Origin: Galbibacter marinus
GTDB taxonomy: Bacteria > Bacteroidota > Bacteroidia > Flavobacteriales > Flavobacteriaceae
Assembly: GCF_000300875.1 (NCBI RefSeq)
Contig: NZ_AMSG01000013.1
Location: forward strand, 1 to 64,000
Direction: 5' to 3'
DNA: 64,000 bases
Under the pieces are notes generated by a model. It was not told the DNA's origin. It was given only the letters and a program-made list of their open reading frames with translations, and made no database searches. Position numbers and translations under genes: made by a program. This document shows positions 8,784 through 16,708 of the stretch, in pieces (the first letter of the stretch is position 1; each line of letters begins with the position of its first letter).

Positions 8784-8791
8784 TAATTTTG
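8784..8791 (+). promoter_or_regulatory. TANNTTTG promoter element of ilvE
   Basis: TAATTTTG ends 19 bases before the ilvE ATG and matches the Bacteroidota -7 consensus. No clear TTG at -33 is present. Confidence 0.5.
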
Positions 8792-8810
8792 TACAAAATA
8801 AAGATCCGTA

Positions 8811-9881
8811 ATGGAAAAGGATACAGTTGTGAATATAAAAATAGAAAAGGCTGAGACTTCAAAGATTAATGAAGTTGATTTCAGCAACTTAAGCTTTGGA
8901 AGTGTTTTTACTGATCACATGTTTATATGTGATTTTAAAAATGGAAGTTGGCAAGAGCCAACTATTATTCCTTACCAAAAATTATCCATGGACCCATCGG
9001 CTAAGGTATTTCATTACGGTCAAGCCGTATTTGAAGGCATGAAAGCTTATAAAGATGATCAGGACGAAGTCTGGTTATTTAGACCAGATGAAAATTTTCA
9101 TCGCATCAACAAATCTTCTGCAAGACTGGCCATGCCAGAGTTTCCTGAAGAGTATTTCTTTGATGGACTAAATCAACTTTTAAAATTAGATAAGCAGTGG
9201 ATAAAAAAAGGTTTTGGAAACAGTCTATATATCAGACCTTTTGTAATTGCAACCGAAACAGGAGTTTCGGCATCTCCTTCCACTGAGTATAAATTTATAA
9301 TTATATGCTCCCCAGCTCAGGCGTATTATGCTGGTGAGGTTCGCGTAAAAATAGCGGATCACTACAGCCGTTCTGCCAGTGGAGGCTTCGGTTTTGCTAA
9401 GGCTGCTGGAAACTACGCCGGGCAGTTCTACCCTACCTCTCTTGCAAATAAGGAAGGATTCCAACAGGTTATTTGGACCGATTCAAACACTCATGAATAT
9501 CTTGAGGAGGCTGGAACAATGAATGTTTTCTTTAGAATTGGAGATAAATTAATTACATGCCCAACCAGTGACAGGATATTAGATGGGGTTACTCGTAAGA
9601 GTGTTATCCAAGTCGCTAAGGACTTAGGTATTCAGGTCGATATAAGGCCAATTAAAGTAGTAGAAATCATAGAAGCAGCTAAAAACAACCAACTTAAAGA
9701 AATTTTCGGAAGTGGTACCGCAGCTGTTATCAATCCAATTCTAGGATTTGGATATAAAGGAGACAAATGGGAATTACCAAAATTGGAAGATTCCTATGCC
9801 TCTACCATCAAAAACACTATATTAGGCATTCAATACAATACTATAGAAGACAAATACGGTTGGAGAGTTAAAGTTGACTAA
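8811..9881 (+). CDS. ilvE: Branched-chain amino acid aminotransferase
   Basis: PLP-dependent fold-type IV aminotransferase that interconverts Leu, Ile and Val with their 2-oxo acids using glutamate/2-oxoglutarate. It is the long BCAT2-like form (356 residues). Conserved elements: VFHYGQAVFEGMKAY (67-80), the PLP lysine Lys197 in GFAKAAGNYAG, EEAGTMNVFF, and a C-terminal GSGTAAVINPI that holds the phosphate group. A single gene with its own promoter and a strong terminator (9910-9945). Confidence 0.96.
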   Translation: MEKDTVVNIKIEKAETSKINEVDFSNLSFGSVFTDHMFICDFKNGSWQEPTIIPYQKLSMDPSAKVFHYGQAVFEGMKAYKDDQDEVWLFRPDENFHRINKSSARLAMPEFPEEYFFDGLNQLLKLDKQWIKKGFGNSLYIRPFVIATETGVSASPSTEYKFIIICSPAQAYYAGEVRVKIADHYSRSASGGFGFAKAAGNYAGQFYPTSLANKEGFQQVIWTDSNTHEYLEEAGTMNVFFRIGDKLITCPTSDRILDGVTRKSVIQVAKDLGIQVDIRPIKVVEIIEAAKNNQLKEIFGSGTAAVINPILGFGYKGDKWELPKLEDSYASTIKNTILGIQYNTIEDKYGWRVKVD

Positions 9882-9909
9882 TCCAGACGGTAACTAAAGT
9901 AAACAAAAC

Positions 9910-9945
9910 AATAGCGGTAAGATTTTTTAGAATTTTACCGCTATT
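9910..9945. terminator. Bidirectional terminator between ilvE and the MazG-like gene
   Basis: Arms AATAGCGGTAAGATT and AATTTTACCGCTATT (15 pairs, one G-U) with loop TTTTAG. A/T-rich flanks on both sides (TTATATTTAAATTT on the plus side) allow it to work for both converging genes. Confidence 0.85.
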
Positions 9946-9976
9946 TATATTTAAATTTGAAAACAACTTCAAAGCA

Positions 9977-10369
9977 TTACTTCAGCAGCCCTAAATGTTT
10001 CTCTATATTTGGTTTAAAATAGCTAGGCCCTTTTAACACTTTACCATCCTCTCTGTAGATAGGTTTCCCATCAGCACCAAGTTTACTCATATTGCTCGAT
10101 TGTATCTCTGTAAAGACATCTTCGATCACATCCTGCATTCCATGTTCTAGGATAGTTCCACACAAAATATATAACATATCTCCAAGAGCATCGGCAACTT
10201 CTACCAAATCTCCGTTCTTTGCTGCCTCTAAATATTCATTATTTTCCTCTGCCATTAAACTGTGCCTTAAGGCGATTTTAGAACCTTCTAAAACGGCCTT
10301 TGGTGCTTGCGCTACACCTAGACCAAATGCCCTGTGGAATTTTTCCACGCATGCTAATTTATCCTTCAT
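9977..10369 (-). CDS. MazG-like nucleoside triphosphate pyrophosphohydrolase
   Basis: All-alpha NTP pyrophosphatase superfamily (MazG/HisE/dUTPase-2), probably housecleaning of non-canonical nucleotides; the substrate cannot be told from sequence. The metal-binding pattern is clear: EENNE (41-45), then EVADALGD (57-64) with Glu57, Asp60 and Asp64. The 130-residue length suits a single-domain protein. The C-terminal half (KPIYREDGKVLKGPSYFKP) is typical of the subfamily often annotated as phosphoribosyl-ATP pyrophosphohydrolase-like. No his genes are nearby, so a role in histidine synthesis is unlikely. Divergent from the small membrane protein at 10457. Confidence 0.85.
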   Translation of the reverse strand: MKDKLACVEKFHRAFGLGVAQAPKAVLEGSKIALRHSLMAEENNEYLEAAKNGDLVEVADALGDMLYILCGTILEHGMQDVIEDVFTEIQSSNMSKLGADGKPIYREDGKVLKGPSYFKPNIEKHLGLLK

Positions 10370-10456
10370 TATTATTGTGTTTATTTTTTATAAAGTGTTA
10401 GCAATTTAATAATTCCTAAATTCAATTTGATTAAATTTACCAAAAATTAATTCCAT

Positions 10457-10645
10457 ATGTTTACACAAGGACAGATGATTTTCGCTGGAATATTTGCCGT
10501 AGTATTTATCATAGTGATGATCGTGAGCTATAGACGCGATATAAAGATTCATAGAAAACAATACAAAGGTTCCTTATGGATACTCGTTGGGTTCCTACTT
10601 TTTATCGCCTTCTTACTGGTGGTTAAAAACTTGTCAAAAGGTTAA
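10457..10645 (+). CDS. Small two-helix membrane protein, function unknown
   Basis: A 62-residue protein with two predicted transmembrane helices (about 6-24 and 40-57) joined by a basic loop (YRRDIKIHRKQYKG), which by the positive-inside rule faces the cytoplasm. I recognise no functional family, though small proteins of this shape are common in Flavobacteriia. ATG start, with no neighbour close enough for an operon. The following 111 bases hold a promoter for the next gene. Confidence 0.7.
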   Translation: MFTQGQMIFAGIFAVVFIIVMIVSYRRDIKIHRKQYKGSLWILVGFLLFIAFLLVVKNLSKG

Positions 10646-10726
10646 TTCTAATCATAAAAACGGCCTCTATAATTGACAAAATGTAATTTTTTTACTTCTC
10701 ACGGAGAATTTATGACTTAAAATCCC

Positions 10727-10734
10727 TACCTTTG
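10727..10734 (+). promoter_or_regulatory. TANNTTTG promoter element of the 61-residue protein
   Basis: TACCTTTG ends 22 bases upstream of the ATG at 10757, an exact match to the Bacteroidota -7 consensus. A -33 TTG is not obvious. Confidence 0.5.
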
Positions 10735-10756
10735 CCTAAAGCAATCAACTTAGGCA

Positions 10757-10942
10757 ATGATGATTTTCTTTTCAATTTTATTTGGTTTGTTGGTCATTAA
10801 TATGGTTTTACTTGTATTCAGCGTCAACAAATTACCCAAAGCCAAAAAGCAAAAGGCAGTATACAACAAGCCTAATGCCAAGGCTATAGAGAACAAGGGT
10901 AAAGACAAAGAATACGATGTATCTTATAAAAAAGCCATCTAG
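10757..10942 (+). CDS. Small single-helix membrane protein with basic tail
   Basis: A 61-residue protein: one hydrophobic helix at the N-terminus (about 2-22) followed by a strongly basic, probably disordered cytoplasmic tail rich in Lys (KLPKAKKQKAVYNKPNAK). Function unknown. A consensus promoter element at the right distance supports it being a real gene despite its size. Confidence 0.6.
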   Translation: MMIFFSILFGLLVINMVLLVFSVNKLPKAKKQKAVYNKPNAKAIENKGKDKEYDVSYKKAI

Positions 10943-10991
10943 TACGACAAATTTTAAAAAAGCAATTTTAAATTCTTAACAGAGAAGGTTG

Positions 10992-10999
10992 TATTTTTG
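10992..10999 (+). promoter_or_regulatory. TANNTTTG promoter element of the SRPBCC/GyrI protein
   Basis: TATTTTTG ends 36 bases upstream of the ATG at 11036. A -33 element is not clear. Confidence 0.4.
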
Positions 11000-11035
11000 T
11001 ACTTTAACTGTTAACAATTTCTATTATTGTCCTCT

Positions 11036-12073
11036 ATGAGAATCTTAAAATATCTGATCTTTCTTCTTCTAATTTCAACTATTGGACTTGCCATATATGT
11101 TGCCATACAACCTGATGATTACAAAATTATAAAGACACGTGTTATAAAGGCTCCTCAATCCTTAATAAGGTCATATGTTGGTGATTTTACAAAATGGAAA
11201 CATTGGGGTGTATGGAATCTCAAAGATCCTGAAATGGACATTTCATATGGAGACCGCTTTAAAGGCGATAGTGCTTCTTGTAGCTGGAGTAGTAAAATCT
11301 ACGGTAGTGGAAGTATTACCACCACGTATTTTTCTAATGATTCTATTAGCCAAGAGGTTCATTATCAAAAACCCCATCGTGATACAGCTAGACGATTTTG
11401 GGCTTTTAACCCTACAGCAAATGGCGAAGGAGTCATTGTGACCTCTGGAGTAGAAGGCAGTTTTAGCTTTACAGATAAACTTCTAGCCTTGGTGGATCGC
11501 AGTAGAGAACAAAATTACGCGAGCGACTACTCTAAAGGACTTCATAATCTAGATAGCGTAATAGCGCAAAATATGAAACGTTATAGTATCGATATTTTGG
11601 GACCGACTCAATATGGAGGAGGTTTTTATCTATATCAGACAGTAAGTTCAAAATTCAATGAGCTAAACCCAACTACCAAACGAATATTCGTTGAGGTAGG
11701 AGCTTTTATGGAGCACAACGGTATAACCCCTTTAGGTAATCCCTTTGTAAAATATATAGAGCGGGATATTGCGGAACGAACTGCTATTATCTCTGCAGCA
11801 ATTCCAGTGAGCGACCGGATAATCACTCCGAAAGGAAGCTCTGTATTATGCAGTTATATTCCGGCTGGACGTTACTATAAAGCAACACTTTTTGGTGATT
11901 ATTCCAATGCAAAAGAAGCTTGGGCGAAAACAAGAGAGCACCTAGTCAAAAATGGGTACACTATTGATACACAAAGAGACGAAATGGAAATTTATACTAA
12001 AAGGCCAGACAACTACCCTAACCCTGCAGATTTAGAAACTAACATTTACATTCCTATATTAGGAACAGACTAA
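11036..12073 (+). CDS. Membrane-anchored SRPBCC plus GyrI-like small-molecule-binding protein
   Basis: Two ligand-binding folds in one polypeptide. An N-terminal hydrophobic anchor (about 1-22, LKYLIFLLLISTIGLAIYVA) is followed by an SRPBCC/polyketide-cyclase-like domain (about 28-165, KTRVIKAPQSLIRSYVGDFTKWKHW) and a GyrI/BacR-effector-like domain (about 185-345) ending in the typical EMEIYTKRP. The combination usually binds hydrophobic ligands; no enzyme motif is evident. A TTG lies three codons upstream; I prefer ATG 11036. crcB follows after 29 bases, so the two may share a transcript. Confidence 0.78.
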   Translation: MRILKYLIFLLLISTIGLAIYVAIQPDDYKIIKTRVIKAPQSLIRSYVGDFTKWKHWGVWNLKDPEMDISYGDRFKGDSASCSWSSKIYGSGSITTTYFSNDSISQEVHYQKPHRDTARRFWAFNPTANGEGVIVTSGVEGSFSFTDKLLALVDRSREQNYASDYSKGLHNLDSVIAQNMKRYSIDILGPTQYGGGFYLYQTVSSKFNELNPTTKRIFVEVGAFMEHNGITPLGNPFVKYIERDIAERTAIISAAIPVSDRIITPKGSSVLCSYIPAGRYYKATLFGDYSNAKEAWAKTREHLVKNGYTIDTQRDEMEIYTKRPDNYPNPADLETNIYIPILGTD

Positions 12074-12102
12074 CTGCTATTGATGACTTCAAACCAATTA
12101 AA

Positions 12103-12474
12103 ATGAAACAGTTCATACTCATATTCATTGGCGGAGGAACTGGAAGTATTCTACGATATGCCATCAGTAAACTACTCAACTCCCCAAGTAAAGGGATCCC
12201 CTACGGCACTCTTGTGGTTAATTGCCTAGGAAGTCTCTTAATTGGTCTGTTACTGGGGTATTCCTTAAAAAATCAAAGCCTATCATCAAACCAACTGGCA
12301 TTTCTAATCGTTGGATTCTGTGGAGGGTTCACCACTTTTTCTACCTTTTCTTATGAAAATACCATGTTTTTAAAATCGGGTGACTTTATATCTTTTATTG
12401 GCTACACCACTGCCTCACTGATTTTGGGAATCAGTTTTGTCCTCTTGGGGTTTTGGATCGTTAAATTCTTTTAA
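12103..12474 (+). CDS. crcB: Fluoride ion channel CrcB/Fluc
   Basis: Small dual-topology channel that exports fluoride and relieves its toxicity. The 123 residues form four transmembrane helices. Conserved Fluc motifs are GGGTGSILRY (10-19), NCLGSLLIGL (helix 2) and GFCGGFTTFSTFSYE (helix 3), the last containing the Phe and Thr/Ser residues lining the fluoride path. One copy is present here, consistent with a homodimer. There is no fluoride riboswitch in the 29-base gap to the preceding gene. Confidence 0.95.
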   Translation: MKQFILIFIGGGTGSILRYAISKLLNSPSKGIPYGTLVVNCLGSLLIGLLLGYSLKNQSLSSNQLAFLIVGFCGGFTTFSTFSYENTMFLKSGDFISFIGYTTASLILGISFVLLGFWIVKFF

Positions 12475-12780
12475 AGCGCACTTATTTAGTTTACCCTCTT
12501 CCTATCTGGAAGCTTTAATTCAGTAAACCTTATTTCTATCCCATTTCGGTACAAAAACTACGCTTAATCATAAAACAAAAAAGTAGTTGTGTACACCGTT
12601 TTGCATGGTAATCTGACAATTCCTAAAATTCAAGTTGTTAAAAAAAATTATATTTTTATACACACCCCTTATTTTGATAGGGGTCAAAATAACAATTTCA
12701 TAAAAATTATAAATACACCCCCTATTTTTTTACAAGTAAATCATAATTAACATAGTTTTATTCAAACAAAACTCTTAATT
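12475..12780. other. 306-base intergenic region between crcB and the PII gene
   Basis: No coding signal. It holds a nested hairpin (outer arms GTTTAC/GTAAAC at 12489-12494 and 12523-12528, inner arms CTTCC/GGAAG) that may end the crcB transcript. A weaker stem follows (AACTAC 12556-12561, GTAGTT 12583-12588). Three ACCCC(C)T boxes come next, described separately. The last 50 bases before the PII ATG are A/T-only and probably hold its promoter, though the best match (TAGTTTTA) misses one consensus base. Confidence 0.5.
12664..12723. promoter_or_regulatory. Repeated ACCCCT boxes upstream of the PII-ammonium transporter operon
   Basis: ACCCCT at 12664-12669 and its inverse AGGGGT at 12679-12684 form a perfect 6-bp inverted repeat with a 9-bp spacer. 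A third copy, ACCCCCT (12717-12723), lies in direct orientation, and both direct copies are followed by TATTTT-like sequence. These G/C islands stand out in A/T-rich DNA 60-120 bases ahead of the PII start and are the best candidate for an activator or repressor site. Confidence 0.4.
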
Positions 12781-13119
12781 ATGAAAAAAATAGAAGCTAT
12801 TATTCGCAAGTCAAAATTTGATCAAGTGCGCGACGCTCTTCTTCAAGTTGAGGTAAATTTTTTTAGTTATTGGGATGTCACAGGCGTTGGCAACGAAAAG
12901 AAAGGCCATGTCTATCGAGGGGTTAGCTATAGCACCACAGATATCCAGAGACGCTATATCTCCATTGTTGTTTCAGATGCTTTCGTAGATCGCACTATTG
13001 AAGCCATCCTTAAATCAGCCTATACCGGTAATGTGGGAGATGGCAAAATAGTCGTATCCGAAGTCTTAGAGGCATACAGAATCAGAACCCGAGAAAAAGG
13101 ACAAGAATCTCTGAACTAA
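12781..13119 (+). CDS. PII nitrogen-regulatory signal protein (GlnB/GlnK family)
   Basis: Trimeric sensor of 2-oxoglutarate and ATP/ADP that binds and gates the ammonium transporter encoded 26 bases downstream. The 112 residues match the family along their length: start MKKIEAIIRKSKFDQVRDAL, T-loop about 37-56 with Tyr50 at the usual uridylylation position (RGVSYS), B-loop TGNVGDGKI (about 82-90) and C-loop RIRTREKG. The T-loop base reads GVGNEKKGH; Gln39 of classical PII is not conserved in place, so effector binding may differ. Linkage to amtB makes GlnK the likely role. No GlnD-type modifying enzyme is in the window. Confidence 0.92.
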   Translation: MKKIEAIIRKSKFDQVRDALLQVEVNFFSYWDVTGVGNEKKGHVYRGVSYSTTDIQRRYISIVVSDAFVDRTIEAILKSAYTGNVGDGKIVVSEVLEAYRIRTREKGQESLN

Positions 13120-13145
13120 TCAACAATAACTTAAAAATTTATATT

Positions 13146-14375
13146 ATGGAATCAAATATTATAGAGGTAAATGCAGTTCTGGATATACTCTGGATTATCA
13201 TTGCTGGAATTCTCGTTTTCTTTATGCAAGCAGGATTTACCCTAATTGAATCAGGTTTTACAAGAAGTAAAAATGTCATCAATATCGTGATGAAAAACTT
13301 AGCTGATCTTTCTATTGGCGCTATTACATTTTGGTTTTTTGGATATACTCTAATGTACGGTGAATCCATTGGAAGCTTTATTGGATCCCCTTCCCTATTC
13401 TACAATGTGCGAGAAGACATGCATAATTTATTTTTTCAAACGGTATTTTGCGCTACCACGGCTACCATTGTCTCAGGAGCAATTGCCGAGCGTACCAAAT
13501 TTTCAGCCTACATCATCTTTTCCCTAATAATTACTACAATAATATACCCTATATCAGGACACTGGATATGGCAAGGTGAGGGTTGGTTAACTGATATAGG
13601 ATTCATAGATTTCGCTGGCTCTACAGCAGTCCACGGAGTTGGAGGTTGCGCCGCACTGGTTATGGCAGCCATGGTTGGCCCAAGGATCGGAAAATACACC
13701 GAAGGAAGTTCCAATGCCATTCCAGGACACAACATGATGTATGGCGCTTTAGGAGTTGTTATTCTTTGGATGGGTTGGTTTGGTTTTAACGGTGGCTCAG
13801 AACTAGCCATCAGCGGTGAAAGCGTATTTAATGTTCCTGCCATTATTATAAATACCAATCTCTCAGCAGCAACAGGCTTAATTACAGCTATTTTACTTAC
13901 TTGGATACGTTATGGCAAACCAGAAATCTCCATGAGTTTAAATGGAGCATTAGCTGGCCTGGTAGGTGTAACAGCAGGTTGTTCAGTAGTTAGTCCAGGT
14001 GGAGCTGCCATTATAGGAATTCTATGTGGAGTCGCTGTGATCTTCGCTATTGAATTTTTAGACAAAAAGCTTAAAATTGATGATCCCGTTGGAGCGGTGT
14101 CAGTACATGGTATTTGTGGAGCAATAGGTACTTTATTAGTGGGCATATTTGCCACTGAAGGAGGACTGTTATACGGAGGTGGATTTACACAACTTGGTGT
14201 TCAAGCAATAGGTGTTGTAAGCGTGTTCGCCTGGGCAATAGGAAGCTCTTTTATTGTGTTACTAATATTGAATAAAACAATAGGCCTTCGGGTAACCAAA
14301 GAAGAAGAAATTGACGGACTTGATATTCACGAACACCACGGGGATGCTTATCCTGACTTTACCATAGACCGTTAA
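13146..14375 (+). CDS. amtB: Ammonium transporter Amt
   Basis: Inner-membrane ammonium channel/transporter, 409 residues, about 11 transmembrane helices. The pore twin-histidine pair is present: His163 in GSTAVHGVGG and His321 in AVSVHGICGAIG. Other family marks are FFMQAGFTLIESG (25-37) at the first helix and MGWFGFNGGS (209-218). The cytoplasmic C-terminus (VTKEEEIDGLDIHEHHGDAYPDF) is the standard PII-binding tail. It sits 26 bases after the PII gene, the classical glnK-amtB pair. ATG start. Confidence 0.97.
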   Translation: MESNIIEVNAVLDILWIIIAGILVFFMQAGFTLIESGFTRSKNVINIVMKNLADLSIGAITFWFFGYTLMYGESIGSFIGSPSLFYNVREDMHNLFFQTVFCATTATIVSGAIAERTKFSAYIIFSLIITTIIYPISGHWIWQGEGWLTDIGFIDFAGSTAVHGVGGCAALVMAAMVGPRIGKYTEGSSNAIPGHNMMYGALGVVILWMGWFGFNGGSELAISGESVFNVPAIIINTNLSAATGLITAILLTWIRYGKPEISMSLNGALAGLVGVTAGCSVVSPGGAAIIGILCGVAVIFAIEFLDKKLKIDDPVGAVSVHGICGAIGTLLVGIFATEGGLLYGGGFTQLGVQAIGVVSVFAWAIGSSFIVLLILNKTIGLRVTKEEEIDGLDIHEHHGDAYPDFTIDR

Positions 14376-14403
14376 TATACTTTTGATTTTCGAGCAAAAA
14401 AGA

Positions 14404-14436
14404 TAACGGAGCAGTGTTTGGCGATATGCTCCGTTA
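14404..14436 (+). other. Stem-loop between amtB and the porin gene
   Basis: Perfect 10-bp arms TAACGGAGCA and TGCTCCGTTA with a 13-base loop, 28 bases past the amtB stop. No T-run follows, so it is not a standard terminator. It may protect the upstream mRNA 3' end or set the PII-amtB to porin expression ratio; this is inference. Confidence 0.6.
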
Positions 14437-14512
14437 CTTAGCTCACTCTCAAAAGATAATATCAAAGAAGTTATCATTCACTTAGTATCAACTCACATTA
14501 ACCTTATCAATT

Positions 14513-15583
14513 ATGAAAGCATTAGCCGCGTCAAATTACGCAAAAAAAATCCTCTTTTCCATATTCTCCCTCTCATGTTTTATTACTTTTGGACAGCTTG
14601 GAGAAAAGTTTAACCTTCATGGTTCAGCAGACCTTTATTGGAAAACAAATTTAACGGGCACCAATGAAGCCTTTGAGGACTCACAAGAAAATACATATTT
14701 CAACTCCCCAGCAACCGCCTTTGCTAACAGGAGCGGATTTTCCTTAGGAATGGCCAATCTAATCGTAAGTTATCAAGGAGAAAAGGTCGGTTTTGTAGCG
14801 GATCTAGCATTTGGTCCACGAGGAGAGGATGCTGTCTTTTTATCCACAGGCTCCTCTAATATTGTGAATCAACTTTACGTCTATTGGAATCTTTCAGAGA
14901 AGCTCAAATTAACAATGGGAAATTTCAACACCTTTCTAGGTTATGAAGTCATTTCTCCTGTGGGTAATTTTAATTACTCAACATCTTATATGTTTTCTTA
15001 TGGACCATTTTCCCATACAGGTATTAAAATGGATTTAACCCTTTCACAAGACTTCAGTCTAATGTTCGCCATTATGAACAGTACTGACTTTACTGAAATC
15101 AATTTAGACGGTAGCTATACAGCAGGAGCTCAGCTTGGATACAAGGGACAATACCTGAACTTCATATATGGAGAACAAACCGCAATAGAAGGCACTACTT
15201 TTCAAGTCGATTACACTGGTGGCTTTAATATCAACTCAACCCTGTATCTTGGAATAAATTCAACCTATAACACCACAGACGGTTCTGGATTTTATGGATT
15301 TGCAATTTACCCTCAACTCACCACCTCGGACCGCTTCTCTGTTGGACTCAGAGGAGAGTATTTTAAAGAGTTTGAAGGAGGGGTTGGTGTATTTGGATTA
15401 AACACCGGTCAAGATGCAGAAGTTTTTGAATTCACCATCACTGGTAATTATAAGATTGAGAATTTAACTTTTAAACCTGAACTGCGCTTTGACACAGCAT
15501 CAGAAGAGGTATTTTACGACATGGATGCCATGCCAAGTAATAGTTTGGCCTCCTTTCTATTAGCAGCCGTTTACTCTTTTTAA
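14513..15583 (+). CDS. Outer-membrane beta-barrel porin-like protein
   Basis: Secreted outer-membrane barrel, 356 residues. A signal peptide (about 1-27, KKILFSIFSLSCFITFGQ) is followed by alternating hydrophobic/polar strands with aromatic girdles throughout, ending in the terminal strand LASFLLAAVYSF with a C-terminal Phe as expected for BAM-inserted barrels. It resembles the BBP2-like family (phosphate-selective porin/OmpL-like) of Bacteroidota. Its place after PII-amtB suggests it lets small nitrogenous solutes cross the outer membrane. A strong terminator follows. Confidence 0.82.
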   Translation: MKALAASNYAKKILFSIFSLSCFITFGQLGEKFNLHGSADLYWKTNLTGTNEAFEDSQENTYFNSPATAFANRSGFSLGMANLIVSYQGEKVGFVADLAFGPRGEDAVFLSTGSSNIVNQLYVYWNLSEKLKLTMGNFNTFLGYEVISPVGNFNYSTSYMFSYGPFSHTGIKMDLTLSQDFSLMFAIMNSTDFTEINLDGSYTAGAQLGYKGQYLNFIYGEQTAIEGTTFQVDYTGGFNINSTLYLGINSTYNTTDGSGFYGFAIYPQLTTSDRFSVGLRGEYFKEFEGGVGVFGLNTGQDAEVFEFTITGNYKIENLTFKPELRFDTASEEVFYDMDAMPSNSLASFLLAAVYSF

Positions 15584-15602
15584 AAAGAAGCTAGCAAAAA
15601 GC

Positions 15603-15625
15603 ATATTCAATCAGCCATTGAATAT
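15603..15625 (+). other. Hairpin after the porin gene
   Basis: Perfect 9-bp arms ATATTCAAT and ATTGAATAT around CAGCC, 20 bases past the porin stop and 25 bases ahead of the UUCG terminator. No T-run. Perhaps an mRNA-stabilising structure. Confidence 0.5.
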
Positions 15626-15649
15626 AGTGAGTAATTACGCTTTACTTTT

Positions 15650-15674
15650 CCTGGTGGTTCGCCACCAGGTTTTT
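15650..15674 (+). terminator. UUCG-loop terminator of the PII-amtB-porin operon
   Basis: Perfect arms CCTGGTGG and CCACCAGG closed by a TTCG tetraloop, then TTTTTATTTTA. A textbook Rho-independent terminator marking the end of the nitrogen block. Confidence 0.95.
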
Positions 15675-15737
15675 ATTTTAAAAATTTTTAAATTTAAAAT
15701 AAAAAACCGAAATTGAGTTTACATTAAAAACCTTTAG

Positions 15738-16319
15738 ATGAATCCGAAAGTCGACTTTTTCTTCGAAAAACAAAGCAATTGGCAAGAGTGTTACAATCAA
15801 CTTCGCCGTATAATTCTGGATTGCGGATTACAAGAAGAATTAAAATGGGGCGTACCATGTTATACTTATCAAAAAACCAACATAATTCTAGTCCATGGCT
15901 TCAAACATTACTGTGCGATCTTATTCCACAAGGGTGTTTTATTAAAAGACCCATACAATATTCTGATTCAACAAACAGAAAATACCCAATCAGCAAGGCA
16001 TTTAAGGTTTACAACTGTTGAGCAAATAAGGCAATTGGAACCCAAAATCAGAGAGTATATCTTTGAAGCCATTGAAGTGGAAAAAGCTGGAATAAAAGTG
16101 AGCTTCAAGAAAACGAAGGATTTTGAGATGGTGGACGAATTTAAAGAAGCTTTGGATAATGATTCTGAGCTAAAAACTGCTTTTAATAATTTAACCCCAG
16201 GACGGCAACGCGCATACTTACTTCACTTCTCTTCTGCAAAACAAGCCAAGACCAAACGTTCACGCATCGAGAAATGTAGCCCTAAAATCCTAGAAGGAAA
16301 AGGATTAAATGACTTTTAA
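15738..16319 (+). CDS. YdeI/OmdA-type DUF1801 protein
   Basis: Cytoplasmic protein of 193 residues. The N-terminal DUF1801 domain (about 10-110) shows EELKWGVPCYTYQKTNI and VHGFKHYCAILFHKG, the usual sequence of this iron-chaperone-like fold. The C-terminal part (about 135-193) has the OmdA-like helical motif AFNNLTPGRQRAYLLHFSSAKQAKTKRSRIEK. B. subtilis YdeI and OmdA-like proteins are linked to stress and peptide resistance, but the biochemical role is not established. Single gene after a strong terminator. Confidence 0.85.
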   Translation: MNPKVDFFFEKQSNWQECYNQLRRIILDCGLQEELKWGVPCYTYQKTNIILVHGFKHYCAILFHKGVLLKDPYNILIQQTENTQSARHLRFTTVEQIRQLEPKIREYIFEAIEVEKAGIKVSFKKTKDFEMVDEFKEALDNDSELKTAFNNLTPGRQRAYLLHFSSAKQAKTKRSRIEKCSPKILEGKGLNDF

Positions 16320-16376
16320 AGCAACACTATAATTGGATCAATGTACTTGCTTTGTAATCAATAATTTACTTCAATT

Positions 16377-16706
16377 TTACTGTGAGATAATTACTGCACG
16401 GGTGCGACTATTAATACTATCTATTTGAATTCTGAATTGTTGATCATCTTTGGGATGGTTAATATAAACTCCAAAATTCAAACTATCAGCATAAAACATC
16501 AACACCGAACCTTGTTCATTTTCAAAATCCGCGTATCCATTAATATAACTATATGGCGGAATTTCACCGTCTAATTTATGATCAAAAAGCTGAATATTCG
16601 AAATTGTATAAGGTGTATTGTTTTCAATGCGATAACTATTTTGACAGTTTTTAGAATAAACAAAAGTGATCACACCAAGGACAATGAAATAAAAAACTCG
16701 AAACAT
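16377..16706 (-). CDS. Small secreted protein of unknown function, last gene of the tyrosinase operon
   Basis: A 109-residue protein with an N-terminal hydrophobic segment (about 2-17, FRVFYFIVLGVITFVYS) that can be a signal peptide. The mature part looks like an all-beta domain: alternating strands, many Asn/Tyr/Phe, one Cys, no sorting domain. I recognise no family. It starts 2 bases after the tyrosinase stop, so it is almost certainly co-translated. Streptomyces tyrosinases need a small secreted partner for copper loading; this gene has the right position and size, but no His-rich copper site is visible, so that role is only a hypothesis. Confidence 0.7.
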   Translation of the reverse strand: MFRVFYFIVLGVITFVYSKNCQNSYRIENNTPYTISNIQLFDHKLDGEIPPYSYINGYADFENEQGSVLMFYADSLNFGVYINHPKDDQQFRIQIDSINSRTRAVIISQ

Positions 16707-16708
16707 GA

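Noticed and set aside
12074-12102. Fluoride riboswitch before crcB
   Set aside because: Only 29 bases separate crcB from the preceding gene, too short for the crcB motif, and no such structure is visible.
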